Positions 34,001 to 41,999 of a stretch of 64,000 bases of DNA are shown in pieces. The notes beneath the pieces were generated by a model. The model saw only the letters and a program-made list of their open reading frames with translations. It ran no database searches and had not been told where the DNA came from. Origin of the DNA: Algoriphagus sp. (GTDB lineage Bacteria; Bacteroidota; Bacteroidia; Cytophagales; Cyclobacteriaceae); contig NZ_JAQWXX010000073.1 in the NCBI RefSeq assembly GCF_029254265.1, positions 124,001-188,000 on the forward strand. The letters are read 5' to 3'. The position numbers and the translations under genes are program-made. Within the stretch, counting starts at the first letter, position 1. Every line of letters begins with the position of its first letter.

Positions 34001-35410
34001 CAGGGAGAGAATAGGAATAAAGACGATAATAATGATGATCTGCCCAAAAATTGCTGAATGCATCATTTTGGAAGCACCCTGAAGGGAGACTTCATCTTTT
34101 TTCACCCGAAGTTCCTCTGGGGAAAGCTGAACAGAACTCTCTCCGATTTTAGTAAATCGGAATGCAATGTATTCTACGATAATTACTGCACCATCAATAA
34201 TAATCCCAAAGTCAATCGCTCCCAAACTCATCAAGTTGGCATCGACTCCAAAGATGTACATCATCGAAATGGCAAAAAGCAAACTCAAAGGAATCACAGA
34301 GGCAACTACCAAACCGGATCGAATATTTCCCAAAAGTAAAACGACTACAAAAATCACAATCAAACAACCCAATATCAGGTTTTCGGCGATTGTGAAGGTC
34401 GTTCGTCCAATCAACGCTGAACGGTCCAAAAACCCATTTATAACTACTCCCTCAGGCAAAGATGATTCGATCTGAACCAGTCTTTCTTTTACCCGATCAA
34501 TGGTTGCTTTGGATCCAGCCCCTTTGAGCATCATGACTTGACCGAGTACTTTTTCGCCCTCGCCATTCGCAGTAACTGCCCCAAAACGATTGGCATGTCC
34601 AAAATCGACTTTTGCAATGTCTTTGATATAAAGTGGCGTTCCTTCCCGAACCTCAAGTACTATGTTCCCAATATCTTCCAAACTTTTCACCAAGCCCTCG
34701 CCTCGGATAAAAAAGCTTTCATTGGTCTTTTCAATATAGCTACCCCCAGCAATAGAATTATTTTTGCTCAATGCATCATAGACCTGAGTCAGACTAATGC
34801 CCATCGCTTTCAATCGCTCTGGATTGATCGCTACTTCATATTGCTTGAGAAATCCTCCCCAGGTATTTACTTCTACGACTCCCACGATACCAGAAAGTTG
34901 ACGGCGAACTACCCAATCTTGGATTGTTCGTAAATCAGTGATCGAATATCTGTCTTCGTAGCCAGGCTTCACATCAATCACATATTGATAGATCTCCCCC
35001 AAACCTGTAGAAATTGGCCCCATAAAAGGCTGACCAAAACCATCCGGGATCTGATCCTGCGCGATTTTGATTCGTTCGGCAATTAACTGTCGAGGTAAAT
35101 ACGTGCCTAAATCATCTTCAAAAACAATCGTCACGACTGACAAGCCGAATTTAGAAACGGAACGAATCTCTTTTACTCCTGGTAGATTGGCCATCTCCAG
35201 CTCTACTGGATAGGTCAGGTATTTTTCTACATCTTCGGTAGCGAGATTTCGAGAGGTGGTGATGACTTGTACTTGATTATTGGTCACGTCAGGAACGGCA
35301 CCAATTGAGAGACGCGATAAAGCGTAAATCCCAAACCCTATCCATCCTGCAATCAGCAGGAAAATAATAAGCTTGTTTGAAATACTCCAATTAATAATTT
35401 TATCTAGCAT
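31085..35410 (-). CDS. czcA: CzcA-type heavy-metal RND pump fused to a TolC/CzcC-like channel
   Basis: A 1441-residue fusion. Residues ~1-1040 are an HME-RND pump with twelve membrane segments; the proton-relay motif reads DFGIIIDGAVIIVE, with the Asp/Asp/Glu set found in CzcA-like exporters of divalent metals (Zn, Co, Cd, Ni) and not the copper-type pattern. Residues ~1070-1441 are an OMF domain (EPLTLEAALELAESRNLRIQ). Between them KEKKGKSGLNPKVIATIILLMIGVPAMAQ has charged, hydrophobic and AMAQ parts like a signal peptide, so the OMF part could be cut loose after export. Such fusions occur in Bacteroidota. The gene lies 72 bases after the sensor-kinase stop, behind tandem CTTAAA boxes. Confidence 0.93.
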   Translation of the reverse strand: MLDKIINWSISNKLIIFLLIAGWIGFGIYALSRLSIGAVPDVTNNQVQVITTSRNLATEDVEKYLTYPVELEMANLPGVKEIRSVSKFGLSVVTIVFEDDLGTYLPRQLIAERIKIAQDQIPDGFGQPFMGPISTGLGEIYQYVIDVKPGYEDRYSITDLRTIQDWVVRRQLSGIVGVVEVNTWGGFLKQYEVAINPERLKAMGISLTQVYDALSKNNSIAGGSYIEKTNESFFIRGEGLVKSLEDIGNIVLEVREGTPLYIKDIAKVDFGHANRFGAVTANGEGEKVLGQVMMLKGAGSKATIDRVKERLVQIESSLPEGVVINGFLDRSALIGRTTFTIAENLILGCLIVIFVVVLLLGNIRSGLVVASVIPLSLLFAISMMYIFGVDANLMSLGAIDFGIIIDGAVIIVEYIAFRFTKIGESSVQLSPEELRVKKDEVSLQGASKMMHSAIFGQIIIIIVFIPILSLTGVEGKMFRPMAEVFSFALVGAMILGLTYVPVVSSMFLKTTPPGPKNISTRIINSINRVYEPAIKWALDHTKAVLAGAFGLLVITIFVFSRMGSEFVPTLDEGDFVIQPVLKTGTTLTNTVETMTRIENVLKQFPEVNQIVTRIGAAEIPTDPMSMEETDVIVTLHPPSEWTTVETKDELAEAFKKALEVIPGLEFEFTQPIEMRFNELITGVRADLAIKVFGEDLDVLLQTAEKIESAIQGVEGAADIIVEKVDGLPQMRIEYDRAKIARFGLNIEELNQIVTMGFAGQTAGRVFEGERQFDLVVRFEKEFRQDISNLENVAVQLPTGGSIPLSELAKISYTKGPAKISRDNTQRRIVVGVNVRNRDLQSVVDDIQAIVANEIDIPEGYRVSYGGQFENLQQARSRLMIAVPIALFLIFVLLYFAFSSAKDAIMIYSAIPLSAIGGVFLLWARDMPFSISAGVGFIALFGIAVLNGIVLIEHFKSMESKFTNLKDLVFIGAKERLRPVLLTASAAALGFLPMAISSSAGAEVQRPLATVVVGGLFTATFLTLFVLPVLYVLFKEKKGKSGLNPKVIATIILLMIGVPAMAQEVTEPLTLEAALELAESRNLRIQSAQKAAESALAREGAGWNVDKTTVYYGFDKNDIAENGVYNRVWGVNQRFAFPSLYAAQKKVLQDQAQISQQQTELEKMRIRGEVSSAFLTAQHFKNLINHYDFLDSLYAVFSNAATRRFETGETNYLEKLTAAGKLQEIKLKKSEADQNYRIALDQLKLQLNWDGELQVSQTPTKLELVTLEQWDSHPGILLYEGVRIQAAHQLQVEKRKLLPDISVDLFRGTNPGPNAAVYPGFQTGLSIPLFFGSQKSEINSSRFQQQRVAIESENYQNQLISKSSQLQTQLKQQIQVIDYYESEGKVLSEQLIDQAQRSYKEGEIDFLQYAQLLENSRNITLQYLQSRYDYQLTILKINYLIN

Positions 35411-35470
35411 AGCTATAATCTTTATACTACAAAAATGACTATAAACTACAGTAGATATCCTAAGGGGATC

Positions 35471-35487
35471 CTTAAAGTTCGCTTAAA
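35471..35487 (-). promoter_or_regulatory. Tandem CTTAAA-N5-CTTAAA box before czcA
   Basis: CTTAAA (35471-35476), spacer GTTCG, CTTAAA (35482-35487); a degenerate third unit CTAAGG occupies 35460-35465 in the same 11-base register. It begins 61 bases upstream of the czcA start and overlaps the kinase 3' end. The form resembles the PmrA-type box and the CTTAAG array before the GT2 operon. Confidence 0.55.
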
Positions 35488-36871
35488 TCTTCTCTTGAAA
35501 AGTCAATCTAAAAATAGAACCTGAGCCTTTTTGACTTTGCACATCTATTGAAATGTCTGACTCCAAAGCGAGTTTTTTTACAATAGCTAGTCCCAAACCA
35601 GTTCCTGGAACAGGTTTTTCCAAAAGCTGAGTTTCTCTGAAAAATGGATCAAAAATCCGATCTAAGGAATCTTCTTCAATACCTACTCCTTGATCCTCTA
35701 CAGTAATAAATGGTGCACCCTGATGAATTCCTGCCCGAATAGAAATCGAAGAGTCATGATCGGAATATTTCAGCGAATTTTGAAGCAGATTATTCAAGAT
35801 CATATGAAGAGACTTCGTATTCACCTCAATCACCAGAGGTAGAGTAAGGTTGGTTTCGAAATCAATTTTTCTCGCATAATCTAGAGACATTTTCTGAGCG
35901 AAGTTGCGTCCAAATTCAAGCAAATCGATTGACAAATAATCAGAGTTCGAAAATTTACCAACACGGGCTAAAGCCAAAAGCTGCTCAATCATCTCACTCA
36001 TTCGATCAATACTTTGTAAAGCGGTCTGAATTTTTGATTCGTATTCTTCTGTGGCACGAGGCTTACGGATCAGGACTTCCAATGTCCCCCGAAGAACAGC
36101 TAACGGAGTTCTAAGCTCATGGGAAGCATCAGAGGTAAATTGCTTTTCGCGATTTAGTGATTGTTCCAGTCTGGAAAGTAATGAGTTGATCGATCGAGCC
36201 AACTGACCTATTTCATCATTTTGCTCGGTAAGTGGTACCCGTTCATTCAGATTTTTCTGATTAATCTGATTGGTAGTATCTGTGATGATTTGGATTGGTG
36301 CAATACTTTTTCCAACCATAAATCTCATCATTAAAAAAAGTGAGATCAAAATGACAGGATAAAGGACTACAAGAATCTTAAGGAGATTATAAAGTAAATG
36401 TCGCGAATCCTCAAAGGAAGTTGCCACAAGCATATACCCTTCAATTTTACCCTCATGTCTCAAGGGAATCTGTATCTGCCGAACCTCTTCATCTCCTATC
36501 TCTAGGGTCAATGCATCATCTCTTGAAGCTCGATCGGGTAAAAAAGTCAAATGATTTCCTCGAAGATTTGGAGAGCGGTCCATAGTATTTCCCTTAAGAT
36601 CAACGATTTCAATAAAAATCGGATTGAGCTGAATTTGAGAATGTTCCGCTTCTTCCCATTCATTTTTATTTAAAAAAATCAATTCTCCGTTCACAAGAGA
36701 GATTTCTCTCAAATGATCTTGAGCCTCAGCTAAAAGGGCTTTATCACTATTTTCAATAACTGAATAATTAACCACTAAATAGATAATCGCAAAAACAACC
36801 AAGATGATCATCGCAGTCATCTTGGTTAGCCTCCTAGCTATTCGTTCACGATAGGAATTTCTTTTCTTCAT
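35483..36871 (-). CDS. Sensor histidine kinase of the efflux/envelope two-component system
   Basis: A 462-residue transmembrane kinase. Membrane segments near residues 17-35 and 168-188 enclose a ~130-residue periplasmic sensor domain. A HAMP domain follows, then the H-box SDASHELRTPLAVLRGTLE (phospho-accepting His), and the ATPase motifs N-box LNNLLQNSLKYSD, VEDQGVGIEEDSLDRIF and GTGLGLAIVKKL. It overlaps the regulator stop by one base and would phosphorylate it. Because the partner operon contains a glycolipid-type transferase and the next operon a metal pump, metal ions or envelope charge are plausible signals, but the sensor domain has no obvious metal motif. Confidence 0.92.
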   Translation of the reverse strand: MKKRNSYRERIARRLTKMTAMIILVVFAIIYLVVNYSVIENSDKALLAEAQDHLREISLVNGELIFLNKNEWEEAEHSQIQLNPIFIEIVDLKGNTMDRSPNLRGNHLTFLPDRASRDDALTLEIGDEEVRQIQIPLRHEGKIEGYMLVATSFEDSRHLLYNLLKILVVLYPVILISLFLMMRFMVGKSIAPIQIITDTTNQINQKNLNERVPLTEQNDEIGQLARSINSLLSRLEQSLNREKQFTSDASHELRTPLAVLRGTLEVLIRKPRATEEYESKIQTALQSIDRMSEMIEQLLALARVGKFSNSDYLSIDLLEFGRNFAQKMSLDYARKIDFETNLTLPLVIEVNTKSLHMILNNLLQNSLKYSDHDSSISIRAGIHQGAPFITVEDQGVGIEEDSLDRIFDPFFRETQLLEKPVPGTGLGLAIVKKLALESDISIDVQSQKGSGSIFRLTFQEKI

Positions 36872-37536
36872 TATTCTTTAGCCATATAACCTACTCCGCG
36901 AATAGTCTGTATATATCCTTCTTCCTCATGAAGATCCAGTTTTTTCCGAAGCGAATTAATAAAAACATCGATCACTCCCGTATTATACTCGAAATGTATA
37001 TCCCATACCTTTTCGATAATTAATGTTCTTCGGCATACCTTATTCTTGTTTCTGACCAAATATTCCAGAAGAGCAAATTCCTTCTGTGTAAGAGGAATCT
37101 CAACATTGTCTTTCAATACTTGATGTCTTTCAGGAAAAATGGAAATCGTACCTAAAGTGAAGAATTCCGGTTCACCGACTTTTGCCCGAAGTTGTACGCG
37201 TACGCGCTCTAGTAATTCTTCGAAATGAAAGGGTTTTTTGATGTAATCATTTGCCCCTGCCTGCAAGCCAAAGACGGTTTCGTCAGTCGTGTCCTTAGCG
37301 GTGAGAAAGATGATTGGAGTATCCTTATGTTCTTTTCGGAAAGCTCGACAAAGATCAATCCCGCTCAATCCTGGAAGCATCCAATCTAGAAGCAAAAGAT
37401 CATAATTACCCGAAAGGGCCAAATCCAAGCCTATCTTCCCATTATCCGCAACGTCCACGGCATAGGATTCTTCCTCAAGTCCTTGCTTTAAAAAACCGGA
37501 AATCCCTGGTTCATCCTCTACTACTAGAATTCTCAT
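36871..37536 (-). CDS. OmpR-family response regulator
   Basis: A 221-residue regulator. Receiver domain residues 1-115: acidic pair in LVVEDEPG, phospho-acceptor Asp in LLLDWMLPG (near residue 51), Thr in FLTAKD and the conserved Lys in YIKKPFHFEEL. A winged helix follows (LTQKEFALLEYLVRNKNKVCRR to VYINSLRKKLD-type recognition region, RGVGYMA). The start lies four bases after the stop of the ArnT-like gene, so it is cotranscribed with it. Its likely targets are the tandem CTTAA boxes at 40571-40598 (its own operon) and 35471-35487 (czcA); OmpR-type regulators bind such direct repeats one helical turn apart. Confidence 0.93.
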   Translation of the reverse strand: MRILVVEDEPGISGFLKQGLEEESYAVDVADNGKIGLDLALSGNYDLLLLDWMLPGLSGIDLCRAFRKEHKDTPIIFLTAKDTTDETVFGLQAGANDYIKKPFHFEELLERVRVQLRAKVGEPEFFTLGTISIFPERHQVLKDNVEIPLTQKEFALLEYLVRNKNKVCRRTLIIEKVWDIHFEYNTGVIDVFINSLRKKLDLHEEEGYIQTIRGVGYMAKE

Positions 37537-37539
37537 TTG

Positions 37540-39798
37540 CTATTTTTTAGGTTCTATCCGATGAATTTTCCAACCGTCGATTTCAACTTGAAGCTTCCAA
37601 CTGAAGTCAGTAGGAAGATCAGGAAGTTTTTTACTTGATTTTGAAATCCAAAACCCTTTTTGATTGACAGCTTGATTGATCCAATCCGGATCAGTTTTTA
37701 AATTAATCAAAGTTTCTTTCCAACTCTCATCTTTTTGAAATTGAGTTTCCCGATTGAGGCTTTCATCTCCATCGTAAATGGAAACAATAGGCAGTTCGCT
37801 CTGAAAAGAAATTGAAGGAAGTCGCTTGTCATAGATGAATATTTCATCATCAGGAATATGATTTTCAGATATCCACGCAGCGACTCTTCGGGTATCATTG
37901 ACGACAGCTGGATTGGCACTGAAAAAATACGATGCCATCAAACCGACTCCCATTGTAAATACCCATGCATTGATCAAAACACGATCTTTTCGTTGAATTC
38001 CTGAAATCAAAAGCCCTACTAATGTTCCTATTAAAATGAACCAGATATAATAAAATTTATACCCTAAAGTAATCCTCGGATCAATCTTAGGAGAAATGAT
38101 AAGGCCTATCAACACCAGACCAAAGAAAATGAATTGGGTGATTTCCCACTTTTTCTGGGCTCGATCCGAAAGTTGATCCCAGGCTAATATTGAACCGAAA
38201 GCTAATCCCGAATACACGGGAAGTATATATAGAACCAATTTAGACTGACTGATGGAGAAAAAAAGAACCGGAATGACCACCCATACCCAAAAGAGGGCAA
38301 GTTGTGTTGACTTATTTTTTGCCACCCAAACAGACTTCTGAAGCAAAATCAAAAACCATGGAAAAGCAGTAACAATAAGGACTACCGGATAAAACCAAAA
38401 AGGCTGACCTCGTGAAAAAGTATCAGTGGCAAATCGCTGAATCGTATGCTTAAAAAGAAAATAATCCAGAAATCTGGCATCTTCAATATAGAGCCCAACA
38501 AACCAAAACAGTCCAATCCCAAGCATTAATACCAGCCCCAACAGCGTAGGCCAATTGAATTTTGGCCAAGCTCTTTTTTGATAAGCTTGATAAACCTTAA
38601 GTACTATCGGCACAATCCACACCACAGGACCCTTGGTCAGAAATCCCAAACCTAAAAAAACAAAAGAGGCGATTAGTGAAATGGGTTTTTTGGATTTTTG
38701 ATGGGAAAACCAAAAAAATATCGCTACCAATATGAAGGTGGCTAAATATGTATCAGTGGTCAAAGCTCTACTTCCGATGATTACCACCGAGAATGAACTG
38801 TAAAGCATAGCTGCCAAAAAGGCTTTTTTTGAATCTTGAAAAAGCAAAAGGCCAAGTCTATAAACCAAAAAAATCTGGAACAGAACTGCGATTTGCAAGA
38901 AAAACCGGGCAGAGAAAGGCGAAACGCCAAAGAGTTTATAAGCTACCGCAGTAATCCAATAGGTCATTGGGGGCTTGTGATAATGATAAATCCCCATCAA
39001 TTGCGGATGAATCCAATCTCCTGACTCCAGCATTTCTTTGCCAATTTCTGCATACCGTGCCTCGCTTGATTCCGTTACAGACCAAGATTGGATATTGAAA
39101 AAGAGTACAAAAGCGGTAAATCCAATTAGTACTGGCAATCGATAGGATTTAATCTGATCAAGAAATGCGGAGGGAATGGAAAATTTTAGATTCTTTTCGA
39201 TACTGATATTACGAGCATAAACCAAGACCCCGAATGCCTGACCGATAAATAGAACAGCATCTTTTCGAAAGATCGCATAAGAAGCAATTATTACAGCTCC
39301 AACAATGCTGATATACCAGAAACTGATAGGGAAATGAGACTCTTTTTTTTGCTCTGCGAAATACCACTGCGCAAAAAACCGACCTGTAAATAGCACTTGA
39401 CCGATGCTACCCCAAGTCAGGAGTAAAGTGCCAATTTCAGGGTTAGAAAATAAAGAAGGAAAGGAGAAGTCCCCTGAAAAAAGAAATCCGAAAAAGACAA
39501 AAGGCATTATCAGAATTAGGACCCTACTCCATTTCGGAAACTTATCCCAAGCATTCTGAAGTTGAAGATTACGTATGTAAATAAAGTATCCAAAAACCTG
39601 CCCTCCAACAATCACAATATCATGGCGAAATGTCCCATATACCATCAACAGGAAAGAGGCAAGAATACTTAGCTGCCAAAAGATCAAAGGCGAAAGCACT
39701 TTCCCTGCTTTTTCGGAGCGAATCAATTGAATAATAAAACGAGCAGAAAATAGCCCCTGAGCTAAAAATCCAAGTGAAAGTAATCCAATGCCATTCAT
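37540..39798 (-). CDS. ArnT-like glycosyltransferase with two LAB_N domains
   Basis: A 752-residue inner-membrane protein. The first ~210 residues hold two copies of the small LAB_N (PF07578, lipid-A-disaccharide-synthase N-terminal) segment, each with a FxxRFxxQ and FGYFIYIRNLQL/FGVLVYARNISI pattern. The remainder is a GT-C polytopic transferase with PMTYWITAVAYKLFG, the region where ArnT/PMT enzymes keep the catalytic Asp/Glu loop (SVTESSEARYAEIGKEMLESG). It probably adds a sugar from a polyprenyl phosphate carrier to a lipid A-like or other envelope acceptor. It overlaps the GT2 gene by four bases and precedes the regulator by three, matching a polymyxin- or metal-response operon. Confidence 0.85.
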   Translation of the reverse strand: MNGIGLLSLGFLAQGLFSARFIIQLIRSEKAGKVLSPLIFWQLSILASFLLMVYGTFRHDIVIVGGQVFGYFIYIRNLQLQNAWDKFPKWSRVLILIMPFVFFGFLFSGDFSFPSLFSNPEIGTLLLTWGSIGQVLFTGRFFAQWYFAEQKKESHFPISFWYISIVGAVIIASYAIFRKDAVLFIGQAFGVLVYARNISIEKNLKFSIPSAFLDQIKSYRLPVLIGFTAFVLFFNIQSWSVTESSEARYAEIGKEMLESGDWIHPQLMGIYHYHKPPMTYWITAVAYKLFGVSPFSARFFLQIAVLFQIFLVYRLGLLLFQDSKKAFLAAMLYSSFSVVIIGSRALTTDTYLATFILVAIFFWFSHQKSKKPISLIASFVFLGLGFLTKGPVVWIVPIVLKVYQAYQKRAWPKFNWPTLLGLVLMLGIGLFWFVGLYIEDARFLDYFLFKHTIQRFATDTFSRGQPFWFYPVVLIVTAFPWFLILLQKSVWVAKNKSTQLALFWVWVVIPVLFFSISQSKLVLYILPVYSGLAFGSILAWDQLSDRAQKKWEITQFIFFGLVLIGLIISPKIDPRITLGYKFYYIWFILIGTLVGLLISGIQRKDRVLINAWVFTMGVGLMASYFFSANPAVVNDTRRVAAWISENHIPDDEIFIYDKRLPSISFQSELPIVSIYDGDESLNRETQFQKDESWKETLINLKTDPDWINQAVNQKGFWISKSSKKLPDLPTDFSWKLQVEIDGWKIHRIEPKK

Positions 39799-40524
39799 AG
39801 AATCTGATTTTTAGACATTCTATCTGAACTTTGGATCTTGTAATTAATCTTACGCTTCATCATCCATCTGACTCCAAATGTATCCACAAGCGGTCCAATC
39901 GATCTATTAAGGAAATTGAATTTACTTTTGCCACTTTCTCTAGGATAGTGGGCGATTGGAATCTCCTTGACTTTACCTCCTTGCATCAGCACCAATGCGG
40001 GAATGAATCGGTGTACTCCGGAAAAATAAGGTAAAGCAAGAGCATACTCTCGCTTGATGATTTTAAGCGGACAGCCAGAGTCTTTTACTCCATCATGAAG
40101 CATTGAGTCCCGAAACCAATTCGCAAATCGTGAAGTAATTTTCTTTACAGGAGAATCCTTTCTGCCCACGCGAGCACCGAGGACCAAGTCAAAAGAACTC
40201 AAGAAGGGTTCGAATTTGAGGAAATCAATCGGTTTCGTCTGAAGATCCGCGTCAATATAGCCTAACCAATCACTTTCTGCATACTTAAATCCAGCTAGAA
40301 TCGCCGCGCTTAATCCCCTATTTCGATCAAAGGAAATGAAATCTCGAGTTTGCAAGACATAGTTTTTTAATCTTAAGCAAACTCCCATCTGTAGAGCCAT
40401 CATCTACAAGAAGTACTTGAGGGTTTAAAGAGGACTTTTCGAAATAGATCTGGAACTCACTTTCCAATATATCTATCCCAGCTTCTTCATTGTAAATCGG
40501 AACTATTATAGTCAGTTCTTTCAT
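39795..40524 (-). pseudogene. GT2 (DPM1/ArnC-like) glycosyltransferase broken by a frameshift
   Basis: Two overlapping frames make one protein. The first 65 residues (40524 leftward) open KELTIIVPIYNEEAGID with VLLVDDGSTDGS, the GT-A nucleotide and DxD region; the second frame (from about 40340 to 39795) continues SFDRNRGLSAAILAGFKYAE and YIDADLQTKP, then a C-terminal helix region. The shift falls at a tandem GAAAT pair (minus strand ATTTC). Three copies would restore a continuous reading ...NSRFHFISFDRNRG. The gene would make undecaprenyl-phosphate-linked sugar for the ArnT-like partner. It could be a real mutation, slippage-based on/off switching, or an assembly error. Confidence 0.8.
40333..40342 (-). 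repeat. Tandem GAAAT pentamer at the GT2 frameshift
   Basis: Two copies of GAAAT (ATTTC on the coding strand) sit exactly where the two GT2 frames meet. Adding one more copy restores the frame and a GT2-like peptide, so slipped-strand contraction is a good explanation. Confidence 0.6.
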
Positions 40525-40534
40525 CTAAGTTTTA

Positions 40535-40566
40535 AAAAGATAAAATTACAGTTTCGGGATTCACAA
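40535..40566 (-). promoter_or_regulatory. Candidate promoter of the GT2-ArnT-like-RR-HK operon
   Basis: On the minus strand TTG (40564-40566), 21 bases, then TATCTTTT (40535-40542), close to the Bacteroidota TTG-N17-23-TAnnTTTG form. It lies directly downstream of the CTTAAG array, the position expected for an activator. Confidence 0.5.
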
Positions 40567-40570
40567 TTTA

Positions 40571-40598
40571 CTTAAGTGTTCCTTAAGATTATCTTAAG
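40571..40598 (-). promoter_or_regulatory. Triple CTTAAG-N5 operator array
   Basis: CTTAAG at 40571-40576, 40582-40587 and 40593-40598, each separated by exactly five bases (TGTTC, ATTAT), a period of 11. It ends the GH130 gene and precedes the GT2 operon promoter. The form matches the PmrA box architecture of tandem hexamers spaced by 5 bp, which is bound by OmpR-family dimers. Confidence 0.65.
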
Positions 40599-41703
40599 AT
40601 CCTTTTTTAAATACTGAGGAAACCACCCCTACCATGCTATCTGCTGTTCCATAATATAACAACCAAGTTCCTTCGAAATAAACCAATCCTTCCAAAAATG
40701 TGGTTCCCTCTGGGTATTGGCCTGACTTCTCAAAAGGTAAAGTAGGTTGGATGAAAGGCTCTTGCACTCGGTCTAAAAGTTTCCAAGGCTCTGTGGCAGA
40801 AAAAAGTGCCTGACCACCTGAATAAACTCGATTTCCTAGATTCTTAACTCCGACTTGCTGGGAATTTCCGGCATTATAAAGGACCACAATTCCATCTTCT
40901 GTTAGCACTGGAGGAGGCCCAGCCTCCACCAACCAAGAATCAAAATAACCAGGTCGAGGACTTAGGACGGGCACCCGATTGCCTTCGTGGTTCTCCACAG
41001 GTTGCCAGTGAATTAAATCTTCTGAGGTAGCTAGCCAAACATGAGGTACACCATAATACATCCAATATTTCCCATCGATTTTAGCTGCTGTCAGCTTTCC
41101 GTCTTTCAATTCCGTAACGATGGCACCAGATTTTGATTCCGTATTGTGGTATTTCCCATCCTTCCAATCTTTGAAAATCGGCCCATGCTTCTCCCAGTTT
41201 CGTAGATCCTTCGAAGTGGCAACAGCTAGTCTTGGTACATCCCGGTTCCATTGTGTATAGGTCAATACATAAAGTCCTTCCTTCGTCTCTACGATTCGAG
41301 GGTCCTCGGTACCTCCCGTCCATTCAAATTCTTTCTGATTATCATCTTTTGGAAAAAATATGGGTTCCGTCTCGCGAACGAAAGAAAAACCATCAGCTGA
41401 AATGGCCATACCTAATCTGGAAGTATGACCACCAATCTCTTTTTCACCGAGTTTTTCTTCGGCCCGATAAAGGACATGTACCTTTCCATCTTTTACGATA
41501 GCAGCAGGATTGAACGTAGCCATCGACTCCCAAGCGACAGTTCTACCAGTCATCGGGTCTTCAAAATTGGTTGTATTCTGTGGAGTGATTATTGGTTTCG
41601 CAGATTCAGGCCTAAGAAAAGGGCCTAGCATCCAGGACTTTTCTTGGGCTTGAGTTGAAAAAAAAGAAAGAAAAATCAGGATTAAAGAAATCAACTTCTT
41701 CAT
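40594..41703 (-). CDS. Secreted GH130-family mannoside phosphorylase/mannosidase-like protein
   Basis: A 369-residue exported protein: the signal peptide is KKLISLILIFLSFFSTQAQ, supporting the ATG at 41703; the reading that begins at 41766 adds 21 unlikely residues. It is a five-bladed beta-propeller of the GH130 type, with AAIVKDGKVHVLYRAEE, the signature GGTEDPR carrying the probable catalytic acid, KYWMYYG, and WLVEAGPPP. GH130 enzymes act on beta-mannosides by phosphorolysis or, in some secreted subfamilies, hydrolysis; an exported form is more likely a hydrolase. It stands alone. The CTTAAG array overlaps its end, so its mRNA may carry that operator only incidentally. Confidence 0.85.
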   Translation of the reverse strand: MKKLISLILIFLSFFSTQAQEKSWMLGPFLRPESAKPIITPQNTTNFEDPMTGRTVAWESMATFNPAAIVKDGKVHVLYRAEEKLGEKEIGGHTSRLGMAISADGFSFVRETEPIFFPKDDNQKEFEWTGGTEDPRIVETKEGLYVLTYTQWNRDVPRLAVATSKDLRNWEKHGPIFKDWKDGKYHNTESKSGAIVTELKDGKLTAAKIDGKYWMYYGVPHVWLATSEDLIHWQPVENHEGNRVPVLSPRPGYFDSWLVEAGPPPVLTEDGIVVLYNAGNSQQVGVKNLGNRVYSGGQALFSATEPWKLLDRVQEPFIQPTLPFEKSGQYPEGTTFLEGLVYFEGTWLLYYGTADSMVGVVSSVFKKGS

Positions 41704-41847
41704 TATTGAGCAGTTTTTTTGAATCGGAAGATAGGTTTTTGGTTGGTAAAAAATATGCATTACCAATAAATAAGGAGATGCATTTGGTCAAACATAGAAA
41801 ATTTACCCAATGGTAGCTTTTGAGACGTTAATAATAAATTTTATGAT

Positions 41848-41986
41848 TATCCGCTTTCTTACTAGTAGCTTAATTTAAAGGCATAAAAGTCCAATTGATC
41901 TAAGCTTTGGCAAACTTCGGTCTTCAGTCATCTGTCTTCCAGCCCAAAAATCAAATGAAATTACCATACTGCTGTAATTGCGGATA
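41848..41986 (-). repeat. Interspersed MITE/REPIN-like element, copy R4
   Basis: About 139 bp, flanked on the left by TTTTATGAT and opening TATCCGCTTTCTTACTAGTA; the right end TACTGCTGTAATTGCGGATA is its imperfect complement. It is R3 in the opposite orientation, with a few changes. It ends 13 bases before the stop of the PepSY gene. Confidence 0.78.
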
Positions 41987-41999
41987 TAGATAATAAATC

